The position numbers and the translations under genes are program-made. 42,540 nucleotides of DNA from Pseudomonadota bacterium (GTDB taxonomy: Bacteria > Pseudomonadota > Alphaproteobacteria > Rhizobiales > Xanthobacteraceae): positions 1-42,540 of the forward strand of contig JAEXYA010000057.1 in assembly GCA_023451825.1 (NCBI GenBank), written 5' to 3'. Within the stretch, counting starts at the first letter, position 1; each line of letters starts with the position of its first letter. A model generated the notes under the pieces. It was not told the origin of the DNA and ran no database searches. It worked only from the letters and a program-made list of their open reading frames with translations. Positions 19,630 through 27,506 of this stretch are shown here, one piece after another.

Positions 19630-20295
19630 CTACTTCCCGATCTCGTACGGCCCACCAACGTCCAGCGCCCGCTGATAAGCGGGCCGGGCATGAATCTTCG
19701 CAAGCCACGCCATTGCTTTCGGATGACCGTTCTCCAAGCCACCGCGCGCAGCGGCAGCTTCCAGGGCAAAACTCATCTGGATATCTGCAGCGGTGAATTC
19801 ACGGCCCGCGAACCATTCACTCTTGCCGAGCTCGCTTTCCCAGAACGCCATATGCTGCTTGAGCTGTGGCGTCACCAGTGTCGCCAGCGCCTTTGACGAC
19901 ACCGCATTCACGACCGGCCGCATCAGCCACGGCGCGCGCTTTGGCAACAGGCCAAAGATCAACTTCAGCAGCAACGGCGTCATTGCCGAGCCTTCGGCAT
20001 AGTGCAGCCAATATGTGTAGCGCAGCCGCTCCGGCGTATCGTCCGGCGGGATCAGGCGCCCGGCACCATAGGCCTTCACCAGATATTCCACGATCGCCCC
20101 GGACTCCGCGATCGTCTTGTCGTTGTCGGTGATCACCGGCGACTTGCCGAGCGGGTGGATCGCGCGCAGCTCCTTCGGTGCGAGCATGTTCGGCTGCCGC
20201 TGGTAGCGCTTGACCTCATAGGGCACGCCTAATTCCTCGAGCAGCCAGAGCACGCGCTGCGAGCGGGAATTGTTGAGGTGATGGACCGTAAGCAT
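19630..20295 (-). CDS. Glutathione S-transferase family protein
   Basis: A 221-residue protein with an N-terminal thioredoxin-like domain (1 to about 80): MLTVHHLNNSRSQRVLWLLEEL, KSPVITDND and the glutathione-binding ESGAIVEYL. The all-helical C-terminal domain follows, with FTAADIQMSFAL near 160-180, the capping motif of the family. It conjugates glutathione to, or reduces, small hydrophobic molecules; substrate unknown. An AGGAAA site precedes the ATG at 20295. It is divergent from the DUF2239 gene, with a strong palindrome covering the shared promoter region, so co-regulation is likely. Confidence 0.93.
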   Translation of the reverse strand: MLTVHHLNNSRSQRVLWLLEELGVPYEVKRYQRQPNMLAPKELRAIHPLGKSPVITDNDKTIAESGAIVEYLVKAYGAGRLIPPDDTPERLRYTYWLHYAEGSAMTPLLLKLIFGLLPKRAPWLMRPVVNAVSSKALATLVTPQLKQHMAFWESELGKSEWFAGREFTAADIQMSFALEAAAARGGLENGHPKAMAWLAKIHARPAYQRALDVGGPYEIGK

Positions 20296-20330
20296 GCGCG
20301 TTTTCCTGGCCTGATCCGGGCAAAATATCG

Positions 20331-20362
20331 CCCGGGTAATATTGACGGAAATATTATCCGGG
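20331..20362. promoter_or_regulatory. Operator-like palindrome between GST and DUF2239 genes
   Basis: Arms CCCGGGTAATATT (20331-20343) and AATATTATCCGGG (20350-20362) are complementary at 12 of 13 positions around a six-base spacer. A third ATCCGGG half-site is at 20314-20320. The palindrome overlaps a possible -35 TTGACG (20342-20347) and abuts a possible -10 TATAAG (20363-20368, spacing 15) for the rightward gene. This is the layout of a repressor binding both divergent promoters. The regulator is not in the window. Confidence 0.6.
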
Positions 20363-20403
20363 TATAAGTAGCACCCATCCTGATGACAGACGGGCCGTCT
20401 CCC

Positions 20404-20994
20404 ATGACCACCGACACCCTGATGATTGCTCCCTATACCGCGTTTGCCGGGCCGAAACTGCTGGCCTCTGGGCCATTGGCCGAGGTGGCCGTGGCGGTGA
20501 AGATCGCCACCGGGGGCATGGCCGATCCCATCATCATTTTCGACAATGCCACCGGCAAGTCCCTCGACGTGGATCTGCGCGGCAGCCATCGCGAGATCGT
20601 CGCCCGGCTGCAGCCGGCAGCGACACCAGAGCCGGATGCACCCACCGAGCCGCGCGGCCGCGGCAGGCCGAAACTGGGCGTTGTCGCCCGGGAGATCACG
20701 CTGCTGCCGCGGCATTGGGAGTGGCTGGCCACCCAGCCCGGCGGCGCCTCGGTGGCGCTGCGAAAGCTGGTCGATGAAGCGCGACGCGCCAATGGCGACC
20801 GCGATCGGACCCGCAAGGCGCGCGATGCCGCCTATCACTTCATGTCCACCATGGCGGGCGACCTGCCGGATTTCGAGGAGGCCTCGCGCGCGCTGTTCGC
20901 CGCCGATCGTCGCAAATTCGGTGAGCTGATTGCCCGATGGCCCGACGATATCCGCGACCACGTGATCAGGCTCGCTTTTACCGATCACGCCTGA
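20404..20994 (+). CDS. DUF2239 family protein
   Basis: About 196 residues. Recognised as DUF2239 from the TAFAGPKLLASGPLAEVAVAVK opening, PIIIFDNATGKSLDVDLRGS, the basic PRGRGRPKLGVVAREITLLPRHWEWLATQPGGASVALRKLVDEAR centre, and a helical C-terminus. The GRGRPKLG stretch (about 84-91) looks like an AT-hook. EITLLPRHWEWL followed by ASVALRKLVDEAR resembles a small ribbon-helix-helix-like DNA-binding segment; that is my inference. Start choice is uncertain: ATG at 20383 is also in frame and neither has a good ribosome-binding site. Function is unknown. Control is probably shared with the divergent GST gene. Confidence 0.8.
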   Translation: MTTDTLMIAPYTAFAGPKLLASGPLAEVAVAVKIATGGMADPIIIFDNATGKSLDVDLRGSHREIVARLQPAATPEPDAPTEPRGRGRPKLGVVAREITLLPRHWEWLATQPGGASVALRKLVDEARRANGDRDRTRKARDAAYHFMSTMAGDLPDFEEASRALFAADRRKFGELIARWPDDIRDHVIRLAFTDHA

Positions 20995-21036
20995 CATCCC
21001 GCGCGCGCCGGCGCCACCATTCAGGACTTCTCGAAA

Positions 21037-22386
21037 ATGCCCGCGGAAAAACCTTTGTGGCAGGACTTTCTCGTCTTCGTCGGACCGATGATGGCGAGCA
21101 ACATCCTGCAGTCGCTGTTCGGCACCATCAACAATGTCTATCTCGGCCAGATGATCGGCGTGAACGCGCTGGCCGCGGCATCATCGGTGTTTCCGCTGAT
21201 GTTCTTCTTCGTCGCCTTCGTGATCGGCCTCGGCACCGGCGCCGGCATTTTGATCGGCCAGGCCTGGGGAGCAGGGCAGCGCGACAAGGTGAAGGAAATC
21301 GCCGCCGCAGCCTTGCTTGCGACGCTGGTGATCGGCTTTACGATCTCGATCCTTGGCGGACTGTTTGCGCGCGAGCTGATGACCGCGCTGGCGACACCGG
21401 CCAATATTCTCGACCAGGCCACCGACTATGCACGCATCATGATGCTGGGCATGCCGCTGACTTTCTATTTCCTGCTCTCGACGTCCCTGATGCGCGGGGT
21501 CGGTGACACCACGACACCACTGATCGGGCTGGCGATTTCCACCGTGCTCGGCCTCGTCATTACGCCCGCGCTGATCCTCGGCTGGACCGGGCTGCCACCG
21601 CTCGGCGTCTCCAGCGCGGCGATTGCTTCCGTCATCTCGACAGCTGTCGGCATGACGTGGCTGTCGATCCATCTCATCCGTCGCAACCACCCGCTGGCGC
21701 CGGACCGCGCCATGCTGCGATACCTGCATGTGGATCTGTCGCTGCTCGGCCGCATCCTGCGGCTCGGCATTCCCACCGCGATCCAGATCGTCACCATGTC
21801 GGTGGCCGAGCTCGCACTGCTCGGCATCGTCAACGGTTTTGGCTCCGACGCCACCGCGGCCTACGGCGCCGTCAATCAGGTGATCAGCTATGCGCAGTTT
21901 CCGGCCATGTCGATCGCCATCTCGGCTTCGGTGTTCGGCGCGCAGGCCATCGGCCGCGGTGACGTCGCGCGGCTCGGCTCCATCGTGAAGACCGCATTGG
22001 TGCTGAACCTGGTGCTCACAGGCGCACTGGTGGCGCTGATCTATCTCTTTTCGCGGATCGTGATGGGCTTTTTCATCATCGATGCCGCGGTGCTCGACCT
22101 GTCGCAGCACCTCCTGCACATCGTGCTGTGGAGCAGCATCGTGTTCGGCATGTCCGGCATTTTCTCCGGCATGATGCGCGCTTCCGGCACGGTGTTCATG
22201 CCGACGCTGCTGTCAGTCTTGGCGATCGCGCTGATCGAGGTTCCGAGCGCCATCGCGCTGAGCCGGCATTTCGGCGTCACCGGCGTCTGGTATGCGTGGC
22301 CGATCACGTTCTGCGCCATGTTCGCAGCACAGGCGAGCTATTACCGCTTCGTCTGGCGCAAGAAGACCATCACCCGCCTGATCTGA
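21037..22386 (+). CDS. MATE family efflux pump
   Basis: A 449-residue inner-membrane protein with about 12 hydrophobic helices in two related halves, each starting with a conserved helix: LWQDFLVFVGPMMASNILQSLF and LLGRILRLGIPTAIQIVTMSV. GTGAGILIGQAWGAGQRDKV near 67-86 and the matching ISASVFGAQAIGRGD near 300-314 are MATE signatures. Such proteins export cationic drugs or metabolites in exchange for Na+ or H+. It starts 42 bases after the DUF2239 gene and may be cotranscribed with it. The substrate cannot be predicted. Confidence 0.92.
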   Translation: MPAEKPLWQDFLVFVGPMMASNILQSLFGTINNVYLGQMIGVNALAAASSVFPLMFFFVAFVIGLGTGAGILIGQAWGAGQRDKVKEIAAAALLATLVIGFTISILGGLFARELMTALATPANILDQATDYARIMMLGMPLTFYFLLSTSLMRGVGDTTTPLIGLAISTVLGLVITPALILGWTGLPPLGVSSAAIASVISTAVGMTWLSIHLIRRNHPLAPDRAMLRYLHVDLSLLGRILRLGIPTAIQIVTMSVAELALLGIVNGFGSDATAAYGAVNQVISYAQFPAMSIAISASVFGAQAIGRGDVARLGSIVKTALVLNLVLTGALVALIYLFSRIVMGFFIIDAAVLDLSQHLLHIVLWSSIVFGMSGIFSGMMRASGTVFMPTLLSVLAIALIEVPSAIALSRHFGVTGVWYAWPITFCAMFAAQASYYRFVWRKKTITRLI

Positions 22387-22506
22387 TTGCGTCCCGCCGC
22401 CATCACGATATGATGACCATCATCAAAAGGGTGGACGCCGCGGCCGTGCCGCGCCACACTCCGATGCAATGATGGTCGCAAAGACCGTGACATCCGGGAG
22501 GACCAC

Positions 22507-23109
22507 TTGGCACAGACGATCCAGTTCCTGTTCGATTTCGGCAGCCCCAACGCCTTTCTGAGCCATGAGGCCATTCCCGCCATCGCGGCGCGGACCGGCG
22601 CAAAATTCAACTATATCCCGGTTCTGCTCGGCGGCATCTTCAAGGCCACCAATAACCGTTCGCCCGCCGAGACCTATGCCGGCGTGAAGAACAAACGCGA
22701 ATTCCACCAGCTCGAGACCGAGCGTTTCGTCAAACGCTTCAAGGTACAACCCTATGCGTGGAATCCGCATTTTCCGGTCAACACGCTGAACCTGATGCGT
22801 GCCGCCATTGCGGCCCAGCTCGAAGGCGTGTTCGAACAATATGTCGAGGCCGCCTTTCATCACATGTGGGTGGAGCCGAAGAAGATGGACGATCTCGAAG
22901 TCGCCATGGCCGCGCTCAATTCGTCGGGCCTCGACGGCGCGAAGCTACTGTCACGCGGGCAGGAGGCCGAGGTGAAGGCCAAGCTGATCGCCAATACGCA
23001 GGATGCCGTAGAGCGCGGTGCATTTGGCTCGCCGACATTCTTTGTCGGCAAGGAGATGTTCTTCGGCAAGGAGCAACTACGCGACGTCGAGGAGTTGATC
23101 GCGGGTTAA
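22507..23109 (+). CDS. 2-hydroxychromene-2-carboxylate isomerase family protein
   Basis: A 200-residue DsbA-like thioredoxin-fold protein of the kappa-class GST / HCCA isomerase family. IQFLFDFGSPNAFLS at the N-terminus carries Ser13, the position that contacts glutathione in the family, and AFGSPTFFVGKEMFFGKEQL is the C-terminal family signature. HCCA isomerase acts in naphthalene breakdown, but close relatives are common in bacteria that do not degrade naphthalene, so the name marks the family only. The start codon is TTG, supported by a strong GGGAGGA site five bases upstream. The gene follows MATE by 120 bases. Confidence 0.9.
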   Translation: MAQTIQFLFDFGSPNAFLSHEAIPAIAARTGAKFNYIPVLLGGIFKATNNRSPAETYAGVKNKREFHQLETERFVKRFKVQPYAWNPHFPVNTLNLMRAAIAAQLEGVFEQYVEAAFHHMWVEPKKMDDLEVAMAALNSSGLDGAKLLSRGQEAEVKAKLIANTQDAVERGAFGSPTFFVGKEMFFGKEQLRDVEELIAG

Positions 23110-23118
23110 ACGCCGATC

Positions 23119-23215
23119 GTAGGATGGGTTGAGCGTAGCGATACCCATCACCACCAGCGCCTAGCCGTGATGGGTATCGCTCCAGCGCTTCGCGCCTCCG
23201 CTCGACCCATCCTAC
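23119..23215. repeat. Palindromic repeat (GTAGGATGGGTTGAGCG family), copy 3
   Basis: Lies between two genes on the same strand, from nine bases after the isomerase stop to 16 bases before the SDR start. The ends are reverse complements; the right arm carries an extra CCAGCGCTTCGCGCCTCCG insertion compared with the copies at 7763 and 32671. Confidence 0.82.
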
Positions 23216-23231
23216 AAGTGAGGACTCGTCA

Positions 23232-23969
23232 ATGCCAAAACGCAACGCCACCGTCGCCGTCATCGGTGCAGGTGACTTTATCGGCGCCGAGATCGCGAAG
23301 AAATTCGCCGCCGAGGGTTTCACGGTTTTTGCCGGCCGCCGCAATGGCGACAAGCTCGCGCCGCTGGTGAAAGAGATCGAGGCCAAGGGCGGTAGCATTC
23401 ATGCGCGCTCGCTCGACGCGCGCAAGGAGGACGAGATCACCGCTTTCCTCAACGACGCCGACGCCCATGCACCGCTCGACGTCTGCATCTTCAATGTCGG
23501 CGCTAACGTCAATTTTCCGATCCTCGACACCACCGAACGCGTGTTTCGCAAGGTCTGGGAAATGGCCTGCTGTTCCGGCTTTCTCGCCGGACGCGAGGCC
23601 GCCCGGCTGATGCTGCCGCGGGGGCAGGGCAAGATATTCTTCACCGGCGCCACCGCCAGCCTGCGCGGCGGCGCCGGCTTCGCGGCATTTGCATCGGCAA
23701 AATTCGGCCTGCGTGCCGTGGCGCAAGCGATGGCGCGCGAGCTCGGGCCGCAGAACATCCATGTGGCGCATCTGATCATCGACAGCGGCGTCGATACCGA
23801 ATGGGTGCGGCAACGCCGGCTGGAATCGCTGGGGCCGGATGCGCTCGACAATCCCGACTTGCTGATGCCGCCGGCGTCGGTGGCGGAATCCTATTGGCAG
23901 CTCTACAGCCAGCCGCGCAGTGCGTGGACGTTCGAGATGGAAATTCGTCCGTTCGGCGAGAAGTGGTAG
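23232..23969 (+). CDS. Short-chain dehydrogenase/reductase with atypical active site
   Basis: A 245-residue Rossmann protein of the SDR superfamily: TVAVIGAGDFIGAEIAKKFA at 7-26 binds the dinucleotide, RR at 36-37 suggests NADP, and NVGAN at 88-92 replaces the usual NNAG. The catalytic YxxxK is FASAK (153-157): Lys157 is kept but the Tyr is Phe, and GATAS sits where the active Ser is expected. So it either uses a different acid or is not a normal oxidoreductase. The C-terminal end (SAWTFEMEIRPFGEKW) fits relatives annotated as SDR. It is preceded and followed by repeats, so it stands alone. Confidence 0.88.
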   Translation: MPKRNATVAVIGAGDFIGAEIAKKFAAEGFTVFAGRRNGDKLAPLVKEIEAKGGSIHARSLDARKEDEITAFLNDADAHAPLDVCIFNVGANVNFPILDTTERVFRKVWEMACCSGFLAGREAARLMLPRGQGKIFFTGATASLRGGAGFAAFASAKFGLRAVAQAMARELGPQNIHVAHLIIDSGVDTEWVRQRRLESLGPDALDNPDLLMPPASVAESYWQLYSQPRSAWTFEMEIRPFGEKW

Positions 23970-23972
23970 GCC

Positions 23973-24057
23973 CGTCATTGCGAGGAGCCCTTGCGACGAA
24001 GCAATCCAGTTCTGCGCTAAAGAAGGACTGGATTGCTTCGCTTCGCTCGCAATGACG
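23973..24057. repeat. Palindromic repeat (CGTCATTGCGAGGAGC family), copy 1
   Basis: Left arm CGTCATTGCGAGGAGC...GAAGCAATCCAG, right arm CTGGATTGCTTCG...CTCGCAATGACG; the ends are near-perfect reverse complements. A second copy lies at 25808-25890. This is a widespread dispersed repeat of the group. Confidence 0.85.
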
Positions 24058-24106
24058 GCTAGTGTTCCATCGCTTCTGGTCTCAATCTCAACCTCGGACT
24101 CATCCC

Positions 24107-25027
24107 ATGCGTATTCTCGTGGTCGGCGCCGGCGCCATCGGCGGCTATTTCGGCGGCCGTTTGTTGCAAGCCGGGAACGACATCACTTTCCTTGTGCGCC
24201 CCAAGCGCGCCGCAGAACTGGCCAACGCTGGCCTGGTCATCAAGAGCCCGCATGGCGACGTGACGTTGAGGAACCCGCCGACGGTCCAGGCGGACCAGCT
24301 CAGCGAAAAATTCGATGTCGTGCTGCTGAGCTGCAAGGCCTTCGATCTCGACGACGCCATAAAATCGTTTGCCCCGGCCGTTGGCCCGAAGACCACCATC
24401 ATTCCTTTGCTGAACGGAATGAAGCATCTCGACGTGCTGGAAGCGAAATTCGGCGCTGACGCCGTGATGGGCGGCCAGTGCCAGATCGCCGCCACGTTGA
24501 ACGAGGCGCGCGAAGTGGTGCAGATGACGCCGCTGCAGGTGCTGAGCTTTGGCGAGCGCAAGGGCGGCAGCTCGGAACGCGCCAAGGCGATCGATACCGT
24601 CATGAAGACCGGCAACTTTGGCGGCACTTCGTCCGAGACGATCATTCACGACATGTGGGAGAAGTGGGTGTTCCTCGCCAGCATCGCCGGCGCCACCTCA
24701 TCCATGCGCGGCGCCATCGGCGACATTCTCGCAGCGCCTGGCGGCCGCGATTTCATTCTCGGTGTGCGCGACGAATGTGCCGCCGTGGCGGTCGCCAACG
24801 GCTTTACACCGCGTCCGGCCTTCATCGAGCGCACCGAGGCGATGCTGACCGCCGAGGGTTCGAAGGCGACGGCTTCGATGTATCGCGACATCCTCGGCAA
24901 GTCGGCAATCGAAGCCGACCAGATCGCCGGCGACATGATCGCCCGCGCTGATGCCGCCAAGGTCGCCGTGCCACGGATGCGGATGATCTATACGCATTTG
25001 AAGACGTATGAGAATCAAAGGGGCTAG
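24107..25027 (+). CDS. Ketopantoate reductase family protein
   Basis: A 306-residue protein of the ApbA/PanE family: N-terminal MRILVVGAGAIGGYFGGRLLQAG with GxGxxG at 8-13, LLSCKAFDLDDAI near 75-87, LLNGMKHLD near 104 (the conserved NG motif), and a helical C-terminal domain with KWVFLASIAGATSSMRGAIGD, where Lys is the catalytic residue in the family, and SMYRDILGKSAIEADQI. True PanE reduces 2-dehydropantoate in pantothenate synthesis; many bacteria hold several paralogues with other 2-oxo acid substrates, so I give no gene symbol. The ATG at 24107 is chosen because conservation begins there. Confidence 0.9.
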   Translation: MRILVVGAGAIGGYFGGRLLQAGNDITFLVRPKRAAELANAGLVIKSPHGDVTLRNPPTVQADQLSEKFDVVLLSCKAFDLDDAIKSFAPAVGPKTTIIPLLNGMKHLDVLEAKFGADAVMGGQCQIAATLNEAREVVQMTPLQVLSFGERKGGSSERAKAIDTVMKTGNFGGTSSETIIHDMWEKWVFLASIAGATSSMRGAIGDILAAPGGRDFILGVRDECAAVAVANGFTPRPAFIERTEAMLTAEGSKATASMYRDILGKSAIEADQIAGDMIARADAAKVAVPRMRMIYTHLKTYENQRG

Positions 25028-25036
25028 TCTCCATCC

Positions 25037-25172
25037 CTCATGGTGAGGAGCGCGCCAATTGGCGCGCGTCTCGAACCATGAGTTGGCCTGGCTCCGAGTA
25101 CGTGGCCATCCCTTGCGAATGGCTTCGCCATTCGCTGGGAGACGCACGCCTTCGGCGTGCTCCTCAGGATGA
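25037..25172. repeat. Palindromic repeat (CTCATGGTGAGGAGCGCG family), copy 2
   Basis: Between the converging reductase and cytochrome genes. It shares CTCATGGTGAGGAGCGCG, a GCGCGCC/GGCGCGC hairpin, TCTCGAACCATGAG and the terminal GCTCCTCAGGATGA with the copy at 12127, but has an additional 30-odd bases in the middle containing GGCTTCGCC. Confidence 0.75.
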
Positions 25173-25194
25173 AGGCGGAGTTGAAGAGATCGCG

Positions 25195-25776
25195 TTACAA
25201 ATGGGCGAGATAATGCGCCAGCGCGACAATCTCCTCCTCGCTCAACGAGTAAGCCACCTCCGCCATAGCCGCCATGCCGCCGCCGGCGCGAACGCCCGAC
25301 TTGTAATCGCGCAGCGCCTTTAACAAATAATCCTCGCGTTGCCCGGCCAGCCGCGACACGGCTTTCGTCCCCGCATAGCTGTCGAGATGACATGACGCAC
25401 AGCGGCGCCCCGCAGCGGCCTGCTTGCCCTTCGCTGACAGGTCCGGATCGTCATCCTGCTTTTTCTCCGCCGGCTGCAGCGACGCGAAGTAGGCTCCGAG
25501 ATTGCGGATGTCATTATTGTCGAGCTGCTCGGAGATCGGCTTCATTTCCTCGCTCTTGCGCGTTCCGGCACGGAAGAAAATGAGCTGCCACTGGATGAAC
25601 TGATCGGGCTGCGCAGCAAGCGAGGGCGTGTTCTCCATCTGCGAGATGCCGTTCTCGCCATGGCAGCCGATGCAGAGTTCGGCTTTCTCCTTGCCGGCGG
25701 GGATATCGGCGGCGATTGCCACGAATGATGTGAGGACAAGAAGGCAGAATGAACCAACAACGGATCGGGATTGCAT
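25195..25776 (-). CDS. Dihaem cytochrome c (cytochrome c4-like)
   Basis: A 193-residue periplasmic protein. Residues 1-22 are a signal peptide ending AIA-ADIP. Two haem sites are CIGCH at 35-39 and CASCH at 126-130, each in its own cytochrome c domain. Candidate distal Met ligands are in SEEMKPIS (78) and in GGGMAAMAEVAYSL of the second domain. The two-domain layout of under 200 residues is that of cytochrome c4, an electron carrier to terminal oxidases. It lies downstream of, and on the same strand as, a PQQ-type dehydrogenase and may accept its electrons; a repeat separates them. Confidence 0.92.
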   Translation of the reverse strand: MQSRSVVGSFCLLVLTSFVAIAADIPAGKEKAELCIGCHGENGISQMENTPSLAAQPDQFIQWQLIFFRAGTRKSEEMKPISEQLDNNDIRNLGAYFASLQPAEKKQDDDPDLSAKGKQAAAGRRCASCHLDSYAGTKAVSRLAGQREDYLLKALRDYKSGVRAGGGMAAMAEVAYSLSEEEIVALAHYLAHL

Positions 25777-25807
25777 TTCCGCATTCCAGCTCGCTCGTTT
25801 CCACGCT

Positions 25808-25890
25808 CGTCATTGCGAGGAGCGAAGCGACGAAGCAATCCAGAGCCAAGTGAGAAAGGACTGGATTGCTTCGCTGCGCTCGCAATGACG
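25808..25890. repeat. Palindromic repeat (CGTCATTGCGAGGAGC family), copy 2
   Basis: Inverted arms CGTCATTGCGAGGAGCGAAG and its complement around a short centre. It lies within the 160-base gap between the sugar dehydrogenase and cytochrome genes, which are on the same strand, so it may weaken readthrough. Confidence 0.85.
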
Positions 25891-25936
25891 TGGAGAGGCC
25901 GGTGCACCGGCCTCTCGTTACACCATTCACATCACG

Positions 25937-27208
25937 TCACTTCGCGTAACTGATCCGGTACACCGCACCGGCCCAGTCGTCCGCGATCAGCAGCGAGCCA
26001 TCCTTCGCCAGGACCACATCGGCAGGCCGGCCGAGATAGCCCTGGTCACCTTCGATCCAGCCTGTGGCGAAATCCTCCTGCTTGGCATTCTTGCCATCGG
26101 GATCGGCGATCACACGCTTGATGCGTGCGCCCTGATACTTGTGGCGATTCCACGAACCATGCTCGGCAATGAAGATGTTGTTCTTGTATTCCGCCGGGAA
26201 CATGTCGCCGGTGTAGAACTTCATGCCGAGCGGTGCCACATGCGCACCGAGATTGAGCACCGGTGGTGTGAACTCGGAGCATTTATGCCCCATGGCGAAT
26301 TTGGGATCTTCCATGTCGCCCTGATGGCAATGCGGATAGCCGAAATGCTCACCGAGCTTGGTGATCATGTTGAGCTTGTCGCTCGGCATGTCATCGCTGA
26401 TCCAGTCGCGCGCATTCTCCGTAAACCAGTATTTGCCGGTCCGTGGATCGACGTCGCCGCCGACGGAGTTACGCACGCCGAGCGCTACGATTTCCGCATT
26501 GCCCGTCTTCGGATCGACGCGGCGGATCTGCGACAGCGAGGTCGGCGGAATGCCGATATTGAAGGGAGGGCCGAACGGCACATAGAACCAGCCGTCCTTG
26601 TCCGGCGCGAGATACTTCCATCCATGCGCGGCATAGGAGGGCATGTCGTCATAAACGACCTTGCCGGTGCCGAGATTGTCGAGATTGGCTTCCGCATTGT
26701 CGTAGCGGATCAGCTTGTCGATATCGATGACGTAGAGTGCGCCATTCTGAAAGGCGAGGCCGGTGGGCATCTTCATGCCTTTGAGGACCGTCTTGACCTC
26801 TTTCTTTCCGCCTTTGTCGGTGATCGCATAGACATTGCCGATGCCGAACGAGCCGACGAACAGCGTGCCATTGTCGCCCCATGCCATCTGTCGCGCAGCC
26901 AGCACGCCGGAGGCATAGACCTCGATCTTGAAGCCCGCCGGGAGCTTGATCTTTTTCATCATGTCGGCGAGTTCTTTGTCGGACGCGCCGGTGGGCGGAC
27001 CGGACGGTGGCGCGAGACCCTTCTGCGCTTCAGTTTCGTCGCCGAGGAACCAATCATCGGGCGGATTGGTCCAGAAATCTTTCGTGTCTGATTTGTAGCT
27101 CTTGAGCTTTTGCTGCGCGCTGGCCTGTTGCGGTCCCGCAAAGCCAATGGCGCCGACGCATGCGATCGCGGCGCATGCGAGTATGGAACGACGGAAAATC
27201 GATTTCAT
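25937..27208 (-). CDS. PQQ-type sugar (sorbosone-like) dehydrogenase, periplasmic
   Basis: A 423-residue exported protein. The signal peptide runs to about residue 32 (...QQASAQQ). The rest is a six-bladed propeller of the glucose/sorbosone dehydrogenase family: LPAGFKIEVYASGVLAARQMAWGDNGTLFVGS, ALGVRNSVGGDVDPRTGKYWFTENARD, GEHFGYPHCHQGD, IFIAEHGSWNR and GRPADVVLAKDGSLLIADDWAGAVYRI are typical. Such enzymes oxidise sugars or aldoses with PQQ and pass electrons to a cytochrome; substrate unknown and no PQQ synthesis genes are in the window. ATG 27208 has AGGGAG eight bases upstream; GTG 27217 overlaps that site. Confidence 0.88.
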   Translation of the reverse strand: MKSIFRRSILACAAIACVGAIGFAGPQQASAQQKLKSYKSDTKDFWTNPPDDWFLGDETEAQKGLAPPSGPPTGASDKELADMMKKIKLPAGFKIEVYASGVLAARQMAWGDNGTLFVGSFGIGNVYAITDKGGKKEVKTVLKGMKMPTGLAFQNGALYVIDIDKLIRYDNAEANLDNLGTGKVVYDDMPSYAAHGWKYLAPDKDGWFYVPFGPPFNIGIPPTSLSQIRRVDPKTGNAEIVALGVRNSVGGDVDPRTGKYWFTENARDWISDDMPSDKLNMITKLGEHFGYPHCHQGDMEDPKFAMGHKCSEFTPPVLNLGAHVAPLGMKFYTGDMFPAEYKNNIFIAEHGSWNRHKYQGARIKRVIADPDGKNAKQEDFATGWIEGDQGYLGRPADVVLAKDGSLLIADDWAGAVYRISYAK

Positions 27209-27411
27209 CGCGTTCACTCCCTGTGCAGCGGATCTCCTGTGCGGAGAAATGAGGCTGCTATGTCTTATTGATCGTTCGAAACGAACTTTATTGGTCTGCT
27301 GGTCGAAGTAGACGAGGGGATGCTAGCACAAATGTCGCAGGGGGGAAGCGCAACTATCAAGCAATGCGCGCATGACGCGCACGCGTTTTGTTAGTTGCGA
27401 TGCGATGAATA

Positions 27412-27498
27412 GTAGGCCGGATGTGCGCAGCGTAATCCGCCGGCCGAGTTTGCATTGACGCTCCGCGGCGGATTTCGGCTTCGCCTCATCCGCCCTAC
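27412..27498. repeat. Palindromic repeat (GTAGGGCGGATAAGCG family), copy 1
   Basis: Begins GTAGGCCGGATGTGCGCAGCGTAATCCGCC and ends GGCGGATTTCGGCTTCGCCTCATCCGCCCTAC, imperfect inverted arms. The rest of the 27209-27506 gap holds the dehydrogenase leader, with a small GTTCG-AAA-CGAAC inverted repeat at 27274-27286 that could be a regulator site. No gene is seen. Confidence 0.75.
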
Positions 27499-27506
27499 GG
27501 CCGAGC

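Noticed and set aside
22387..22506. Small gene between MATE and the isomerase-like gene
   Set aside because: Only short frames without a ribosome-binding site or conserved look; most of the gap is leader.
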